NCBI GenBank assembly: GCA_018222915.1
Contig: JAAEZI010000024.1
Coordinates: 1-47,095 of the forward strand
DNA length: 47,095 nucleotides
Direction of reading: 5' to 3'
DNA from: Algicola sp.
GTDB taxonomy: Bacteria; Bacteroidota; Bacteroidia; Flavobacteriales; Flavobacteriaceae
Shown here: positions 8,559-18,526 of the stretch, piece by piece
Layout of the letters: every line of letters begins with the position of its first letter
Numbering within the stretch: the first letter of the stretch is position 1
The notes under the pieces: generated by a model
The model's database searches: none
Seen by the model: the letters and a program-made list of their open reading frames with translations, nothing else
What the model was told of the DNA's origin: nothing
Position numbers and translations under genes: made by a program

Positions 8559-10028
8559 CTATAACTCGATAGCCGTATTTGCCATTTCCAATAAGTCCTT
8601 CATAGTAAACTCATTGCCATTTCCGAAGGAAGGTGTCCAATCTCTATTACTACCTAAGAATGAATGTGGATCTAATTCTAAAAGTCCGATAATTACTTCG
8701 GCCACAATAATCGCTCCTACTGGTCCCAGACCTTCTCCTGGAGTTGAACCACCTGAATCGTTCAGCTTTCCAATTTCTTCAGCCTCTGCCAAAATATAGA
8801 ACCATAATGGTGTGCCTGCAGACAAATCAATGTCATGTGTTTGAGCTATGTTATTTATGAGGTTTTTTACATCGTCGATTTCACTCTGTGGACGGTCTAA
8901 ACATTTAGCGACACTTTCACCAGAAGGTAACAAAAAGCTCTGCCCTCGTCTTAAATTCCTTGTGGCTAGTGAGCGATCAGCTGGATTAGTAGAATTAATA
9001 AATTTTAAATCTAACAAAGCTTTGGCTAATTTCGTGTCTAGTTGTTCAGCTTTTTGATGTGTCCCATCAAAATCAAAAAATGATTTCCAATCAATAATTT
9101 GATTGTTGTTTTTTATAGGAGAAAATCCCATACCAATAGCTGGAGAAAATATACTTCCTTCAGTACCTGTAGGTTGCAATTTAATATTCTCTGCAATCAT
9201 CGAGTGACCAAATCTATAAGCCGCCACTGAAAACTCGACTGGAATATAGCCTGTGTCACACGGTTTGTAAACCTGCCTTCCCTTTCCTAAAATATCTGAA
9301 ACAATTTTTTGACCACACATCGCTGGTAAGAATTCATTAATGACAACCCATTGATAATGCCAAGTCACGAGTTCTCTGGCTTCTTCATAGATGTCTTTTG
9401 AAGATTTACTGATACTATTCGCGGCATAATCTGACTTCAATTTATCATAGGCAGCATTATAAAATCGAATCATTGCCAATTGTAATTGTGACAACACTCT
9501 GTTTTCGTCATTACGAGGATCACCAATAATCGCAGTCCCTGTTCCTGTTCTGGGCAAATCATGTTTCTCAAGTGCTACTCCTTGACCTTGATTGTTGTTG
9601 GTCTTTCCTGTTAGAAGGTATAGCCCTCTAGTATTTGGATTATCATATAAAAAAGGTTCGTCTTCTGGTCCTCCGCCAAATACACAATCCAAATCCAAAT
9701 TAGCACTCCTCGTGTTTTCAATCTCAGTCGGACTGTTGATACTGAAAAAATTACTCGTGGTATCAAAAGTAATGTCATGGTCAATAAACTGTCCAAAAAA
9801 GATCATTCCCAGTGGAATATCGTTGGTAAAATTAGCTGGATCACCAGATAACATAGGACCATCTGCGCTACCTAAGGCTTCCAGACTTTTCGGTTTTAAA
9901 TATAACGGTGATAACGAACGAAACATACGTCCAAAACGTCCAATTTGTTCTTTGTCATAAGAACTCATTGAACACAATTCATTTTTTCCGACAAAACTAT
10001 GTCTGCCGTGATGTCTTTGATTATTCAT
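8559..10028 (-). CDS. Animal-type heme peroxidase family protein
   Basis: A 489-residue protein of the animal heme peroxidase superfamily. The distal motif GQFIDHDITFD (His-Asp, about residues 78-88) and the proximal-helix motif YRFGHSMI are both present, along with DxxR-type helices (ENRVLSQLQLAMIRFYN). Family members use H2O2 to oxidise halides, phenols or fatty acids. There is no signal peptide; the N-terminus is hydrophilic and His-rich, so a cytoplasmic location, or export by a route not visible here, is implied. A perfect palindrome lies 56 bases upstream of the start. Substrate is not predictable; bacterial homologues are patchily distributed. Confidence 0.88.
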   Translation of the reverse strand: MNNQRHHGRHSFVGKNELCSMSSYDKEQIGRFGRMFRSLSPLYLKPKSLEALGSADGPMLSGDPANFTNDIPLGMIFFGQFIDHDITFDTTSNFFSINSPTEIENTRSANLDLDCVFGGGPEDEPFLYDNPNTRGLYLLTGKTNNNQGQGVALEKHDLPRTGTGTAIIGDPRNDENRVLSQLQLAMIRFYNAAYDKLKSDYAANSISKSSKDIYEEARELVTWHYQWVVINEFLPAMCGQKIVSDILGKGRQVYKPCDTGYIPVEFSVAAYRFGHSMIAENIKLQPTGTEGSIFSPAIGMGFSPIKNNNQIIDWKSFFDFDGTHQKAEQLDTKLAKALLDLKFINSTNPADRSLATRNLRRGQSFLLPSGESVAKCLDRPQSEIDDVKNLINNIAQTHDIDLSAGTPLWFYILAEAEEIGKLNDSGGSTPGEGLGPVGAIIVAEVIIGLLELDPHSFLGSNRDWTPSFGNGNEFTMKDLLEMANTAIEL

Positions 10029-10083
10029 AATAGATGTGATTTTGTTAATTCTTTAAAAGTAAGCTAATTGGAAGCATCATACC

Positions 10084-10101
10084 ATACGTAGTTCTACGTA
10101 T
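10084..10101. promoter_or_regulatory. Perfect palindrome upstream of peroxidase gene (candidate operator)
   Basis: Two perfect 8-bp arms, ATACGTAG and CTACGTAT, are separated by TT. The site lies 56 bases before the peroxidase ATG and just upstream of a -7-like sequence on the minus strand (TACTTTTA, 10061-10054), where a regulator of initiation would bind. There is no T-run, so it is not a terminator. Confidence 0.45.
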
Positions 10102-10230
10102 ATTTAATTGATAATTAGATATTTACATATAAAAAATGAGTTTTTTGTGGGAATATTCTACAAATTCACTAGGTGTTACTTTTAACAAAACCACAAGAAC
10201 GGTTAACTTATTTTTTAAACTCAAAATCAG

Positions 10231-10238
10231 TACCTTTG
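10231..10238 (+). promoter_or_regulatory. Bacteroidota -7 promoter box for uvrA
   Basis: TACCTTTG matches TAnnTTTG exactly and lies 38 bases before the uvrA ATG. No clear TTTG -33 element is seen at the usual spacing, only T-rich sequence. Confidence 0.45.
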
Positions 10239-10275
10239 CAACTTTGCAAACCAAAAGAGTTATTCCAAAATATTT

Positions 10276-13107
10276 ATGAGTCATTTTAACGACGCCATCG
10301 AGGTTAAAGGAGCCAGAGTCCATAACCTGAAAAACATTGATGTTTCCATTCCAAGAGAACAATTAGTAGTGATTACTGGACTTTCAGGTAGCGGAAAATC
10401 ATCATTGGCGTTTGATACCATTTATGCGGAAGGCCAGCGTCGTTATATTGAGACCTTTTCAGCGTATGCAAGACAATTTTTAGGCGGTTTAGAGCGTCCT
10501 GATGTAGATAAAATTGATGGACTCTCACCTGTGATTGCGATAGAACAAAAAACAACAAGCAAATCACCTCGTTCTACGGTTGGGACTATCACCGAGATTT
10601 ACGATTTCCTAAGACTATTATTCGCTCGCGCTAGTGATGCTTACAGCTATAATACGGGTGAGAAAATGGTAAGCTATAGTGATGAGCAAATCAAGGAGTT
10701 GATCAAGGAATCTTACAAAGGAAAAAAAATAAATATTCTTTCACCTGTAATTCGCTCTCGAAAAGGACATTATAGAGAATTATTTGAACAGATTGGGAAA
10801 CAGGGCTTTGTCAAAGTTAGAACGGATGGAGAAGTTCGTGATCTTGTAAAAGGCATGAAGTTAGATCGTTACAAAACCCACGATATAGAGATTGTCATTG
10901 ACCGATTAAAAATTGACGATACCGACGATAACGATAAACGTCTTTCTGAAACTATCAATACGGCCATGTATCATGGTGAGGATGTCTTGATGGTTTTAGA
11001 TCACGACACGAACGACACTCGTTATTTCAGTCGTAACCTCATGTGTCCGTCTTCAGGGATTTCATATCCCAATCCCGAACCCAATAATTTTTCGTTTAAC
11101 TCACCTAAAGGCGCATGTCCAACGTGTAATGGTATTGGAACTTTGTATCAGGTCAATGAACAAAAGATTGTACCAGATGATTCGATATCTATTAAAGCTG
11201 GTGCCTTAGCGCCACATGGACCTCAAAAAAACAGCTGGATTTTCAAACAGTTTGAAACCATCGCTCAGCGTTTTGAATTTAGTTTGAGTGATCCCTTCAA
11301 AAGTATTCCTGAGGAAGCCAGAAAGATGATCATGTATGGTGGTAATGAAAAGTTTTCCGTAGAAAGTAAAACTTTAGGCGTGACTCGCGACTATAAAATT
11401 GATTTTGAAGGTGTTGCTAGCTTTATTGAAAGTCAGTATAAAAATGCTGAAACAACCTCTCTAAAGCGTTGGGCAAAAGATTATATGGACAAGGTGCAGT
11501 GTCCAACTTGTGAAGGGTCTCGCTTACGTAAGGAATCACTTTATTTTAAAGTGAATGAACTTAATATTGCCGACTTGGCGAACAAAGATATTGTGGATTT
11601 GTCGCAATGGTTTCAAACCTTAAACAAGCAATTAAGCGCAAAACAACTTAAAATAGCTGAGGAGATTATTAAAGAAATAAAATCGCGTCTTCAATTCTTG
11701 TTAGATGTTGGCTTAGATTATCTCTCCTTGAATAGAAGCTCAAAATCGCTTTCAGGTGGTGAAGCACAACGTATCCGACTGGCAACCCAAATTGGATCAC
11801 AATTGGTTGGTGTGCTTTACATATTAGACGAACCAAGCATTGGCTTACATCAAAGAGATAACGAAAAACTCATTAATTCTTTAGTATCTCTAAGAGATAT
11901 TGGTAATTCAGTGATTGTTGTAGAGCATGATAAAGATATGATTGAACGTGCCGATTATGTGATTGACATAGGTCCGAAAGCTGGAAAATATGGTGGTGAA
12001 ATTATAAGTATTGGAAGTCCAAAAGAATTATTGACACACGATACCTTAACGGCAGACTACCTTAACGGTAAACGTGAAATACCTGTTCCAAAAGAACGTA
12101 GAACAGGCAATGGCAAAACGATTGAGCTAAAGGGCTGCACTGGTAATAATCTTAAAAATGTATCGGTAACACTGCCGTTAGGTCAAATGATTGGTGTCAC
12201 TGGAGTTTCAGGTAGTGGTAAATCTACTTTGATAAATGAGACGCTATATCCTATTATGAATGCCCATTATTTTAATGGCGTAAAAAAACCAATGCCCTAC
12301 AAAAGCATCAAAGGCTTAGAACATTGCGATAAAGTCATAGACATCAACCAATCACCTATAGGAAGAACCCCTCGAAGCAATCCTGCAACCTATACAGGTG
12401 TCTTCAGTGAAATCCGAAGCTTATTTGCTAAAATCCCAGAAGCGATGATTCGAGGATATAAACCAGGACGTTTCAGCTTTAATGTAAAAGGCGGACGTTG
12501 TGAAACCTGTCAAGGTGGTGGTTTACGAGTCATTGAAATGAACTTTCTTCCTGATGTTTATGTTGAATGTGAGACCTGCCAAGGCAAGCGATTTAACCGA
12601 GAAACCTTAGAAATTAGATACAAAGGGAAGTCGATAAGCGATGTTTTGAACATGACCATAAATGAAGGCGTCGATTTCTTTGAACACATTCCAAAAATCC
12701 ATAAAAAACTAAAAACAATCAAAGACGTTGGACTAGGGTACATCACTTTGGGACAACAAAGTACAACCTTATCTGGTGGTGAAGCACAGCGTATAAAATT
12801 AGCTACCGAGTTAAGCAAACGTGATACTGGAAACACCTTCTACATCTTGGATGAACCTACCACAGGTTTGCACTTTGAAGACATCAGAGTTTTGATGCTC
12901 GTACTAAACAAACTGGTGGACAAAGGGAATACAGTATTGATTATAGAACATAACTTGGATGTGATAAAAATGTGTGACTACATTATTGATATTGGTTATG
13001 AAGGTGGTCAAGGTGGCGGTAAAATAGTTGCCAAAGGTACGCCTGAAGAGATTGTAAAAGATAAGAAAAGTTACACCGCAAAATTCTTGAAAAAAGAGCT
13101 GAATTAA
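10276..13107 (+). CDS. uvrA: Excinuclease ABC subunit UvrA
   Basis: A full-length (943-residue) nucleotide excision repair damage sensor that loads UvrB as a UvrA2-UvrB complex. Both ABC halves are complete: Walker A GLSGSGKS at 35-42 and GVSGSGKS near 642-650, signature LSGGEAQRI in each half, and LDEP Walker B in each half. The C-terminal zinc hook is intact (Cys 742, 745 and a later C-x2-C). The first zinc site is altered: it reads C257-P-S-S260 followed by C281 and C284, so Ser 260 stands at the position of E. coli Cys 256. It appears monocistronic with its own promoter box. Confidence 0.98.
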   Translation: MSHFNDAIEVKGARVHNLKNIDVSIPREQLVVITGLSGSGKSSLAFDTIYAEGQRRYIETFSAYARQFLGGLERPDVDKIDGLSPVIAIEQKTTSKSPRSTVGTITEIYDFLRLLFARASDAYSYNTGEKMVSYSDEQIKELIKESYKGKKINILSPVIRSRKGHYRELFEQIGKQGFVKVRTDGEVRDLVKGMKLDRYKTHDIEIVIDRLKIDDTDDNDKRLSETINTAMYHGEDVLMVLDHDTNDTRYFSRNLMCPSSGISYPNPEPNNFSFNSPKGACPTCNGIGTLYQVNEQKIVPDDSISIKAGALAPHGPQKNSWIFKQFETIAQRFEFSLSDPFKSIPEEARKMIMYGGNEKFSVESKTLGVTRDYKIDFEGVASFIESQYKNAETTSLKRWAKDYMDKVQCPTCEGSRLRKESLYFKVNELNIADLANKDIVDLSQWFQTLNKQLSAKQLKIAEEIIKEIKSRLQFLLDVGLDYLSLNRSSKSLSGGEAQRIRLATQIGSQLVGVLYILDEPSIGLHQRDNEKLINSLVSLRDIGNSVIVVEHDKDMIERADYVIDIGPKAGKYGGEIISIGSPKELLTHDTLTADYLNGKREIPVPKERRTGNGKTIELKGCTGNNLKNVSVTLPLGQMIGVTGVSGSGKSTLINETLYPIMNAHYFNGVKKPMPYKSIKGLEHCDKVIDINQSPIGRTPRSNPATYTGVFSEIRSLFAKIPEAMIRGYKPGRFSFNVKGGRCETCQGGGLRVIEMNFLPDVYVECETCQGKRFNRETLEIRYKGKSISDVLNMTINEGVDFFEHIPKIHKKLKTIKDVGLGYITLGQQSTTLSGGEAQRIKLATELSKRDTGNTFYILDEPTTGLHFEDIRVLMLVLNKLVDKGNTVLIIEHNLDVIKMCDYIIDIGYEGGQGGGKIVAKGTPEEIVKDKKSYTAKFLKKELN

Positions 13108-13218
13108 GTATTATCTGGAATGAGCAGCAATATGTCCTCTATTGATTATATTGTTTGCCGTATCGCTTCAAAATGTATTTTCTATCATTATTTTCATTAA
13201 ATTAGTATCATAACATAA

Positions 13219-13398
<180 letters not shown>

Positions 13399-13419
13399 TA
13401 ACAAGTAATACATATAGAT

Positions 13420-13446
13420 AAGGCAGCTGATTCAGCTGCCTTTTTT
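13420..13446 (+). terminator. Intrinsic terminator after the small membrane protein gene
   Basis: A 10-bp perfect stem AAGGCAGCTG (13420-13429) and CAGCTGCCTT (13433-13442) with a 3-nt loop, whose right arm runs into TTTTTT (13441-13446). Confidence 0.93.
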
Positions 13447-13504
13447 GTTTATAACTCGTGCAACTAATTCACTAATTAGTAACGGTTTTTATATTGAATT
13501 CCTT

Positions 13505-13512
13505 TAAATTTG
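13505..13512 (+). promoter_or_regulatory. -7 promoter box for the LOG-family gene
   Basis: TAAATTTG matches TAnnTTTG exactly and lies 34 bases before the ATG at 13546. A T-rich GTTTTT at 13485-13490 is the nearest -33-like element, but its spacing is short. Confidence 0.45.
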
Positions 13513-13545
13513 TGACTTTGACAAGTTGTAAATAATTATCGATAT

Positions 13546-14235
13546 ATGAGAAAAGAACAAAACCATAAAGGTTGGAATGAGATTAAAACTAATGACTCTT
13601 GGGCCATTTTTAAAATCATGGGTGAATTTGTTAATGGCTATGAAAAACTAAGTAAAATAGGTCCGTGCGTCTCTATTTTTGGATCGGCAAGAACAAAACC
13701 AGACCATAAATATTATAAATTGGCAGAGGAAGTAGCCACTAAAATTGTAGATCATGGTTACGGCGTCATTACAGGTGGAGGTCCCGGGATTATGGAAGCA
13801 GGAAACAAGGGTGCACACATTGCTGGTGGAACATCGGTAGGCCTCAATATTGATTTGCCGTTTGAACAACATGATAATCCTTACATCGATAACGACAAGA
13901 GCTTAGACTTCGATTATTTCTTCGTTCGAAAAGTCATGTTTGTTAAATATTCTCAAGGATTTGTGGTTATGCCAGGCGGATTTGGAACACTCGATGAGCT
14001 CTTTGAAGCGATAACCCTTATTCAAACAAATAAAATTGAAAAATTTCCTATCATTCTTGTAGGTTCTGATTTTTGGGAAGGACTCATCGATTGGGTAAAG
14101 ACCACCCTTTTAACAGCCAACAATAACATTAGTGAAAAAGATCTCGATTTGATACATGTGGTCGACACAGCCGACGAAGTGATTTCAATTTTAGATAAGT
14201 TCTATAAAGAATATGGCTTAAGTCCGAATTTCTAA
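13546..14235 (+). CDS. LOG family (TIGR00730-type) nucleoside-monophosphate phosphoribohydrolase-like protein
   Basis: A 229-residue Rossmann-fold protein with the family's nucleotide/phosphate motifs: SIFGSAR near residue 44, GGGPGIMEAGNKGA around 79-92, and PGGFGTLDE at about 143-151. Related proteins hydrolyse AMP or cytokinin riboside monophosphate into base plus ribose 5-phosphate, and are often mislabelled lysine decarboxylases. No signal peptide, so cytoplasmic. The -7 box at 13505 suggests its own promoter. The actual substrate in this organism is not known. Confidence 0.9.
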   Translation: MRKEQNHKGWNEIKTNDSWAIFKIMGEFVNGYEKLSKIGPCVSIFGSARTKPDHKYYKLAEEVATKIVDHGYGVITGGGPGIMEAGNKGAHIAGGTSVGLNIDLPFEQHDNPYIDNDKSLDFDYFFVRKVMFVKYSQGFVVMPGGFGTLDELFEAITLIQTNKIEKFPIILVGSDFWEGLIDWVKTTLLTANNNISEKDLDLIHVVDTADEVISILDKFYKEYGLSPNF

Positions 14236-14263
14236 ACTAATTTCAAGTACCTAAATATTATAA

Positions 14264-15538
14264 ATGATTAAGCGACTACATCTGCTGGTTATCACTTGTG
14301 CCCTATTTACAGGTCAATTCAGTTTTGCTCAAGACCATGTAAAGCTTATGTTTTATAATCTGTTAAACTTTCCTTTGGAAAACGCTGTACCGAATCGCTT
14401 ACAGGATTTGGAACTGATTTTAAATGATTACAGGCCAGACCTTTTTATGGTGTGCGAGTTAAATAATAGTGAAGGTGCTAATACGCTATTGAGTTCTCTT
14501 CAATTTATAAATGCTGACTATCAAAGTGCCGTGTTTGAATTAAATACGTCTGATGACAACATTAGCGATCAAAATGACCTGCAACAACTTATTTATTACG
14601 ACAGTTCAAAGTTGATTCTTGAAAGTCAAACTATTGTTACGACCATATTTAGAGATTTTAACCACTATCAATTAAAACTTAATACGACAGACCAAATAAA
14701 TAATCCTGTGTATGTCGATGTGATCGTTTGTCATTTAAAAGCTTCTAGTGGTACTGACAACCAGGCCTATAGACTTCAAATGGCTGAAGATTTAACAAAT
14801 TATCTAAACGGCTTCCCTCCAAATAGTCATGTGGTTTTAGCTGGAGATTTCAACGTTTATACGAATTCAGAACCTGCATTTCAAGAATTTTTGGATGCAG
14901 ATAACAATAACAATATCAAATTTATAGATCCCGCGAACCGTATTGGAAGCTGGCATAACAATCCGAATTATGTGGATGTAATGACGCAATCAACAAGAAC
15001 ACAAACGGGATTAGGTGGTACAACAGGAGGATTTGACGATCGATTTGATTTCATCATGACTTCAGAAAATATGAACGCTGATCCTGAGTTATATTTTGTA
15101 CAAGATAGTTACCAAGTTTATGGTAATAATGCCAACCCAAATTGTTATAATCAGGCCATTAATTCTTCAGATTGTGATGGATCAGACTATCCCTTCTTTT
15201 TGAGAGATGCCCTTCATAATTTTAGTGATCATTTACCCGTGACTTTAGAACTGGCAACCAACCAAACCCTACTTGGAATTCCAGAGACGTTTTCTGAAAC
15301 TAGTATGACCATCGTGGGTTCAAATATGATAGACCAACAACTCGTCCTAAAAGCAGATGCCAGCTTACTGCACAACTCGCGTCTTTTTATTTATAATAGC
15401 TTGGGACAACAAGTAAAAACCGTCGACGTTAATTATACGTTAATACCTGTAAATACCTCTTCATTTGCTAACGGCATCTATTATATTACAGATTCAAAAT
15501 TGCAAGTGAAACCTTTAAAATTCATAATAGCACATTGA
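14264..15538 (+). CDS. Secreted endonuclease/exonuclease/phosphatase-family protein with T9SS sorting domain
   Basis: A 424-residue protein with a Sec signal peptide ending FSFAQ (about residue 22). The catalytic domain has family motifs NLLNF (metal/active-site Asn), GDFNVY (about 194-199) and SDHLPV (321-326), as expected for a DNase I/phosphatase fold with a two-metal site. After a short linker, residues from about 345 to the end (IYNSLGQQVKTVDVN, ANGIYYI) look like a type A T9SS sorting domain. It would therefore act outside the cell or at its surface, possibly scavenging phosphate or nucleotides from extracellular nucleic acids (inference). It overlaps the next gene by four bases, so the two are translationally coupled. 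Confidence 0.9.
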   Translation: MIKRLHLLVITCALFTGQFSFAQDHVKLMFYNLLNFPLENAVPNRLQDLELILNDYRPDLFMVCELNNSEGANTLLSSLQFINADYQSAVFELNTSDDNISDQNDLQQLIYYDSSKLILESQTIVTTIFRDFNHYQLKLNTTDQINNPVYVDVIVCHLKASSGTDNQAYRLQMAEDLTNYLNGFPPNSHVVLAGDFNVYTNSEPAFQEFLDADNNNNIKFIDPANRIGSWHNNPNYVDVMTQSTRTQTGLGGTTGGFDDRFDFIMTSENMNADPELYFVQDSYQVYGNNANPNCYNQAINSSDCDGSDYPFFLRDALHNFSDHLPVTLELATNQTLLGIPETFSETSMTIVGSNMIDQQLVLKADASLLHNSRLFIYNSLGQQVKTVDVNYTLIPVNTSSFANGIYYITDSKLQVKPLKFIIAH

Positions 15539-18375
15539 AATTAAAATCCGTTTTATTTTTTCTACTCTGTTTTTGGAGCTATCACACGGTTTTAGGACAA
15601 AATAAAATTGACCTTAAAGCCCAATTCGATATCGCTAACAAAAGCATTAAAATCAATGAACGGATTGTCTATAAAAACACGAGTAATGACACCTTATCGG
15701 TTATCTATTTAAATGATTGGAATAATGCCTACTCCACCAAGCAAACTCCTTTAGCCAAACGTTTTACGGAAGAATTCAGCGACAAATTTCATTTTGCAAA
15801 AAGTGATCAACGCGGATTTACTGTGGTGACTAAAATGCTTGACCAAAATGAAAACGAACTAACATTTTCCAATGTGGAGGCACATCCTGACGTTATAAAA
15901 GTTCAACTAGAAAAACCTTTAATACCACAAGACTCATACGATATTCAATTATTTTATGATGTTGTTATGCCTTCTGATAGCTTTACGGGTTACGGTATTA
16001 GTACAAATTATGACGTCAATTTGAAGTATTGGTACATTACTCCTGCGGTTTATAACGGTGAGTGGCAGTATTACAGTAATAAAAATTTAGATGATCTTTT
16101 CATACCGAAAGCAGATTTGACATTTCAAATAGAATTTCCACTGAACTACCAACTTATTTCAGAACTAAATACTTTGGATGTAAAGCAAACTCAAAATAAA
16201 CAAACCTTTTTCCTTCATGGCAAAAACCGAGTAAATACGCTCTTGATTCTGAAAAAGTACTCAGATTTCAAATTTGTTCAAACGGACGATTTCACGATTT
16301 ATTCCAATCTATCTAGCGACGGCATAGCTTCCGAAGAAAAAGCCATAATAACGGATAAGATCACCAGATTTATTACGGATAATCTTGGAGCATATCCTCA
16401 TGAACGCTTACTTATTACGCAAAACGATTATAAAAAAGATCCACTTTATGGGCTGAATCAGTTACCAGATTTCATTCTACCCTTTACTGATAATTTTCAA
16501 TATGAATTAAAGTTACTGAAAACAGCCTTAAATAATTATTTGGAGAACACCTTACTCATCAATCCAAGAAAAGACTATTGGTTAAGAGACGGAATTCAAA
16601 TTTATTATTTGATGAAATATGTGGACACGTATTACCAGGACACCAAACTTCTGGGAAAATTAGCTGATGTTTGGGGTATCCGTTCATTTCACGCTGCCGA
16701 CTTGGATTATAATGATCAATTCAATCTGTTTTTTATGCAAATGGCCAGAACGAATAGAGATCAACCATTAACCACCTCCAAGGATTCCTTAATCAAATTC
16801 AACGCCAATATTGCTGGTAAGTATAAAGCCGGACTCGGCCTGAGATACTTAGATGATTTCATTAATAGTGATATTATGGAAGCGACCATTTCAGAATTTT
16901 TGAATAATCAGCAATTAAACATTACAAGTTCAAAAGCGTTTGAGCAGTTAATTAAATCTAAAACCCCTAAAGATATTGATTGGTTTTTCACCGATTATAT
17001 TGATTCCAGAAAGAAAATTGATTTTAAAATAAAGCGTGTTGACAAAACTGAGGATTCAGTGATCGTTGTCATAAAGAACAAACGTGACAATAGCATGCCT
17101 GTGTCATTGTTTACACTTCAAAATGATTCCATACTCAGTAAAAGGTGGATTGAAAACATTCACGGTGTCGAATCACTTACAATTGCTAAAGACAGTTTGG
17201 ATAAATTGGTGCTGAATTATGATAGCACCATCCCTGAATACAATTTAAGAGATAATTACAAGTCCTTGAAAGGCTTCTTTTTCAATAATAAACCTTTTCA
17301 GTTCAGACTCATAAAAGACGTTGAAGACCCTAATTACAATCAAGTTTTCTTAATGCCACAAGTGGAGTTCAGAAACATTTATGACGGCCTCACATTAGGC
17401 GCAAAATTTTACAACAAAACGGTCCTAAGAAAACGACTCAATTACAGTTTTTCACCTGTATATGCGACGAAATCAAAATCTCTTACTGGAGGGAGTGGTG
17501 TGTTTTATACCCATTTTTTAGAAGGCACAGACTTGTATAATATTACTTATGGTGTTATTGCTAAATATAATTCCTTTGCCGAAGACTCCTTTGTGACCAT
17601 CTTGACTCCGAGTTTGTCCTTTCTGTTTCGCGATAATGATGATTTTAGATCAGATAAGTCGCGGTTTTTGAATTTGCGATATATCAGTATCCAAAGAGAA
17701 GTTGGTGAAAATGCGATTATCGAAGACTTATTAGAACCTGATTATGGTGTTCTTAACTTACGTTACATCAACTCTAAACCTGGGCTCGTGAACTTTAACC
17801 GTTGGTATTACGATGCACAAGTAGCCAACAAATTTGGAAAAATATCAGTGAATTATGAATATCGTAAACTTTCTGAAAGCAATAGACAGTTTAACCTGAG
17901 ATTATTTGCTGGTGCCTTTTTATATAACAATACCAATCCAGCATCCGATTACTTTAGTTTTGCATTGGACAGACCAACCGATTACTTGTTCGATTATAAT
18001 TATTTAGGTCGCTCCGAAGACTCAGGTATTTTTAGTCAGCAAATTATTATTGCAGAAGGTGGTTTTAAATCAAAATTGGAAACGCCGTTTGCCAATCAAT
18101 GGATGACTACTGCAAATATGAGTACCACCATTTGGAAATATATTGAAGCCTATGGTGATATCGGTTTATTAAAAAACAAAAATCAAAATCCAGCATTTGT
18201 TTATGATTCTGGAATAAAAGTGGATTTGGTCACCGATTATTTTGAATTGTACTTTCCGGTGTATTCCAATCTAGGTTGGGAAATCGGACAACCCAATTAT
18301 GATCAAAAAATAAGAATCAAATTTACCGTTGATCCTCAAGCACTTTTCGGACTTTTCCGCAGAAAATGGTATTAA
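15535..18375 (+). CDS. M1 metallopeptidase-like pseudoenzyme with C-terminal outer-membrane barrel-like region
   Basis: A 946-residue protein starting with TTG at 15535, four bases inside the preceding gene. Residues 1-21 form a signal peptide ending VLGQ. The first half follows the M1 aminopeptidase plan: an N-terminal beta domain, then a segment (YGLNQLPDF, then WLRDGIQIYYLMKYVD) aligning with the M1 GxMEN and the Glu-containing helix. The HExxH zinc motif is absent; the matching helix reads LLKTALNNYLEN, and the third ligand Glu is Asp. The last third (from about residue 600) has alternating strands with aromatic girdles and ends in FRRKWY, typical of an outer-membrane barrel. It probably serves a structural or binding role rather than proteolysis. 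Barrel assignment is inference from pattern. Confidence 0.8.
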   Translation: MKLKSVLFFLLCFWSYHTVLGQNKIDLKAQFDIANKSIKINERIVYKNTSNDTLSVIYLNDWNNAYSTKQTPLAKRFTEEFSDKFHFAKSDQRGFTVVTKMLDQNENELTFSNVEAHPDVIKVQLEKPLIPQDSYDIQLFYDVVMPSDSFTGYGISTNYDVNLKYWYITPAVYNGEWQYYSNKNLDDLFIPKADLTFQIEFPLNYQLISELNTLDVKQTQNKQTFFLHGKNRVNTLLILKKYSDFKFVQTDDFTIYSNLSSDGIASEEKAIITDKITRFITDNLGAYPHERLLITQNDYKKDPLYGLNQLPDFILPFTDNFQYELKLLKTALNNYLENTLLINPRKDYWLRDGIQIYYLMKYVDTYYQDTKLLGKLADVWGIRSFHAADLDYNDQFNLFFMQMARTNRDQPLTTSKDSLIKFNANIAGKYKAGLGLRYLDDFINSDIMEATISEFLNNQQLNITSSKAFEQLIKSKTPKDIDWFFTDYIDSRKKIDFKIKRVDKTEDSVIVVIKNKRDNSMPVSLFTLQNDSILSKRWIENIHGVESLTIAKDSLDKLVLNYDSTIPEYNLRDNYKSLKGFFFNNKPFQFRLIKDVEDPNYNQVFLMPQVEFRNIYDGLTLGAKFYNKTVLRKRLNYSFSPVYATKSKSLTGGSGVFYTHFLEGTDLYNITYGVIAKYNSFAEDSFVTILTPSLSFLFRDNDDFRSDKSRFLNLRYISIQREVGENAIIEDLLEPDYGVLNLRYINSKPGLVNFNRWYYDAQVANKFGKISVNYEYRKLSESNRQFNLRLFAGAFLYNNTNPASDYFSFALDRPTDYLFDYNYLGRSEDSGIFSQQIIIAEGGFKSKLETPFANQWMTTANMSTTIWKYIEAYGDIGLLKNKNQNPAFVYDSGIKVDLVTDYFELYFPVYSNLGWEIGQPNYDQKIRIKFTVDPQALFGLFRRKWY

Positions 18376-18476
18376 AATATTCTTAATGAAATTGCTTATT
18401 TTTAGAATTATTTGTTATATTATCTAAATTCACTGCTATTTTTTGACATATTCCTAATATTATAACAATATCCAAC

Positions 18477-18508
18477 GTTGTAACATTAGCAAAAAATAGC
18501 TAAATTTG
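18477..18508 (+). promoter_or_regulatory. Promoter of the E1 dehydrogenase gene
   Basis: GTTG (18477-18480), a 20-base spacer and TAAATTTG (18501-18508) fit the Bacteroidota TTTG/TAnnTTTG promoter. Transcription would begin near 18515, upstream of the ATG at 18527, so the in-frame TTG at 18506 inside the -7 box cannot be the translation start. Confidence 0.65.
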
Positions 18509-18526
18509 TACCTTAAATATTTAGCT

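Noticed and set aside
18506-18526. TTG start seven codons upstream in the E1 dehydrogenase frame
   Set aside because: It lies inside the -7 promoter box TAAATTTG, so it would be outside the transcript.
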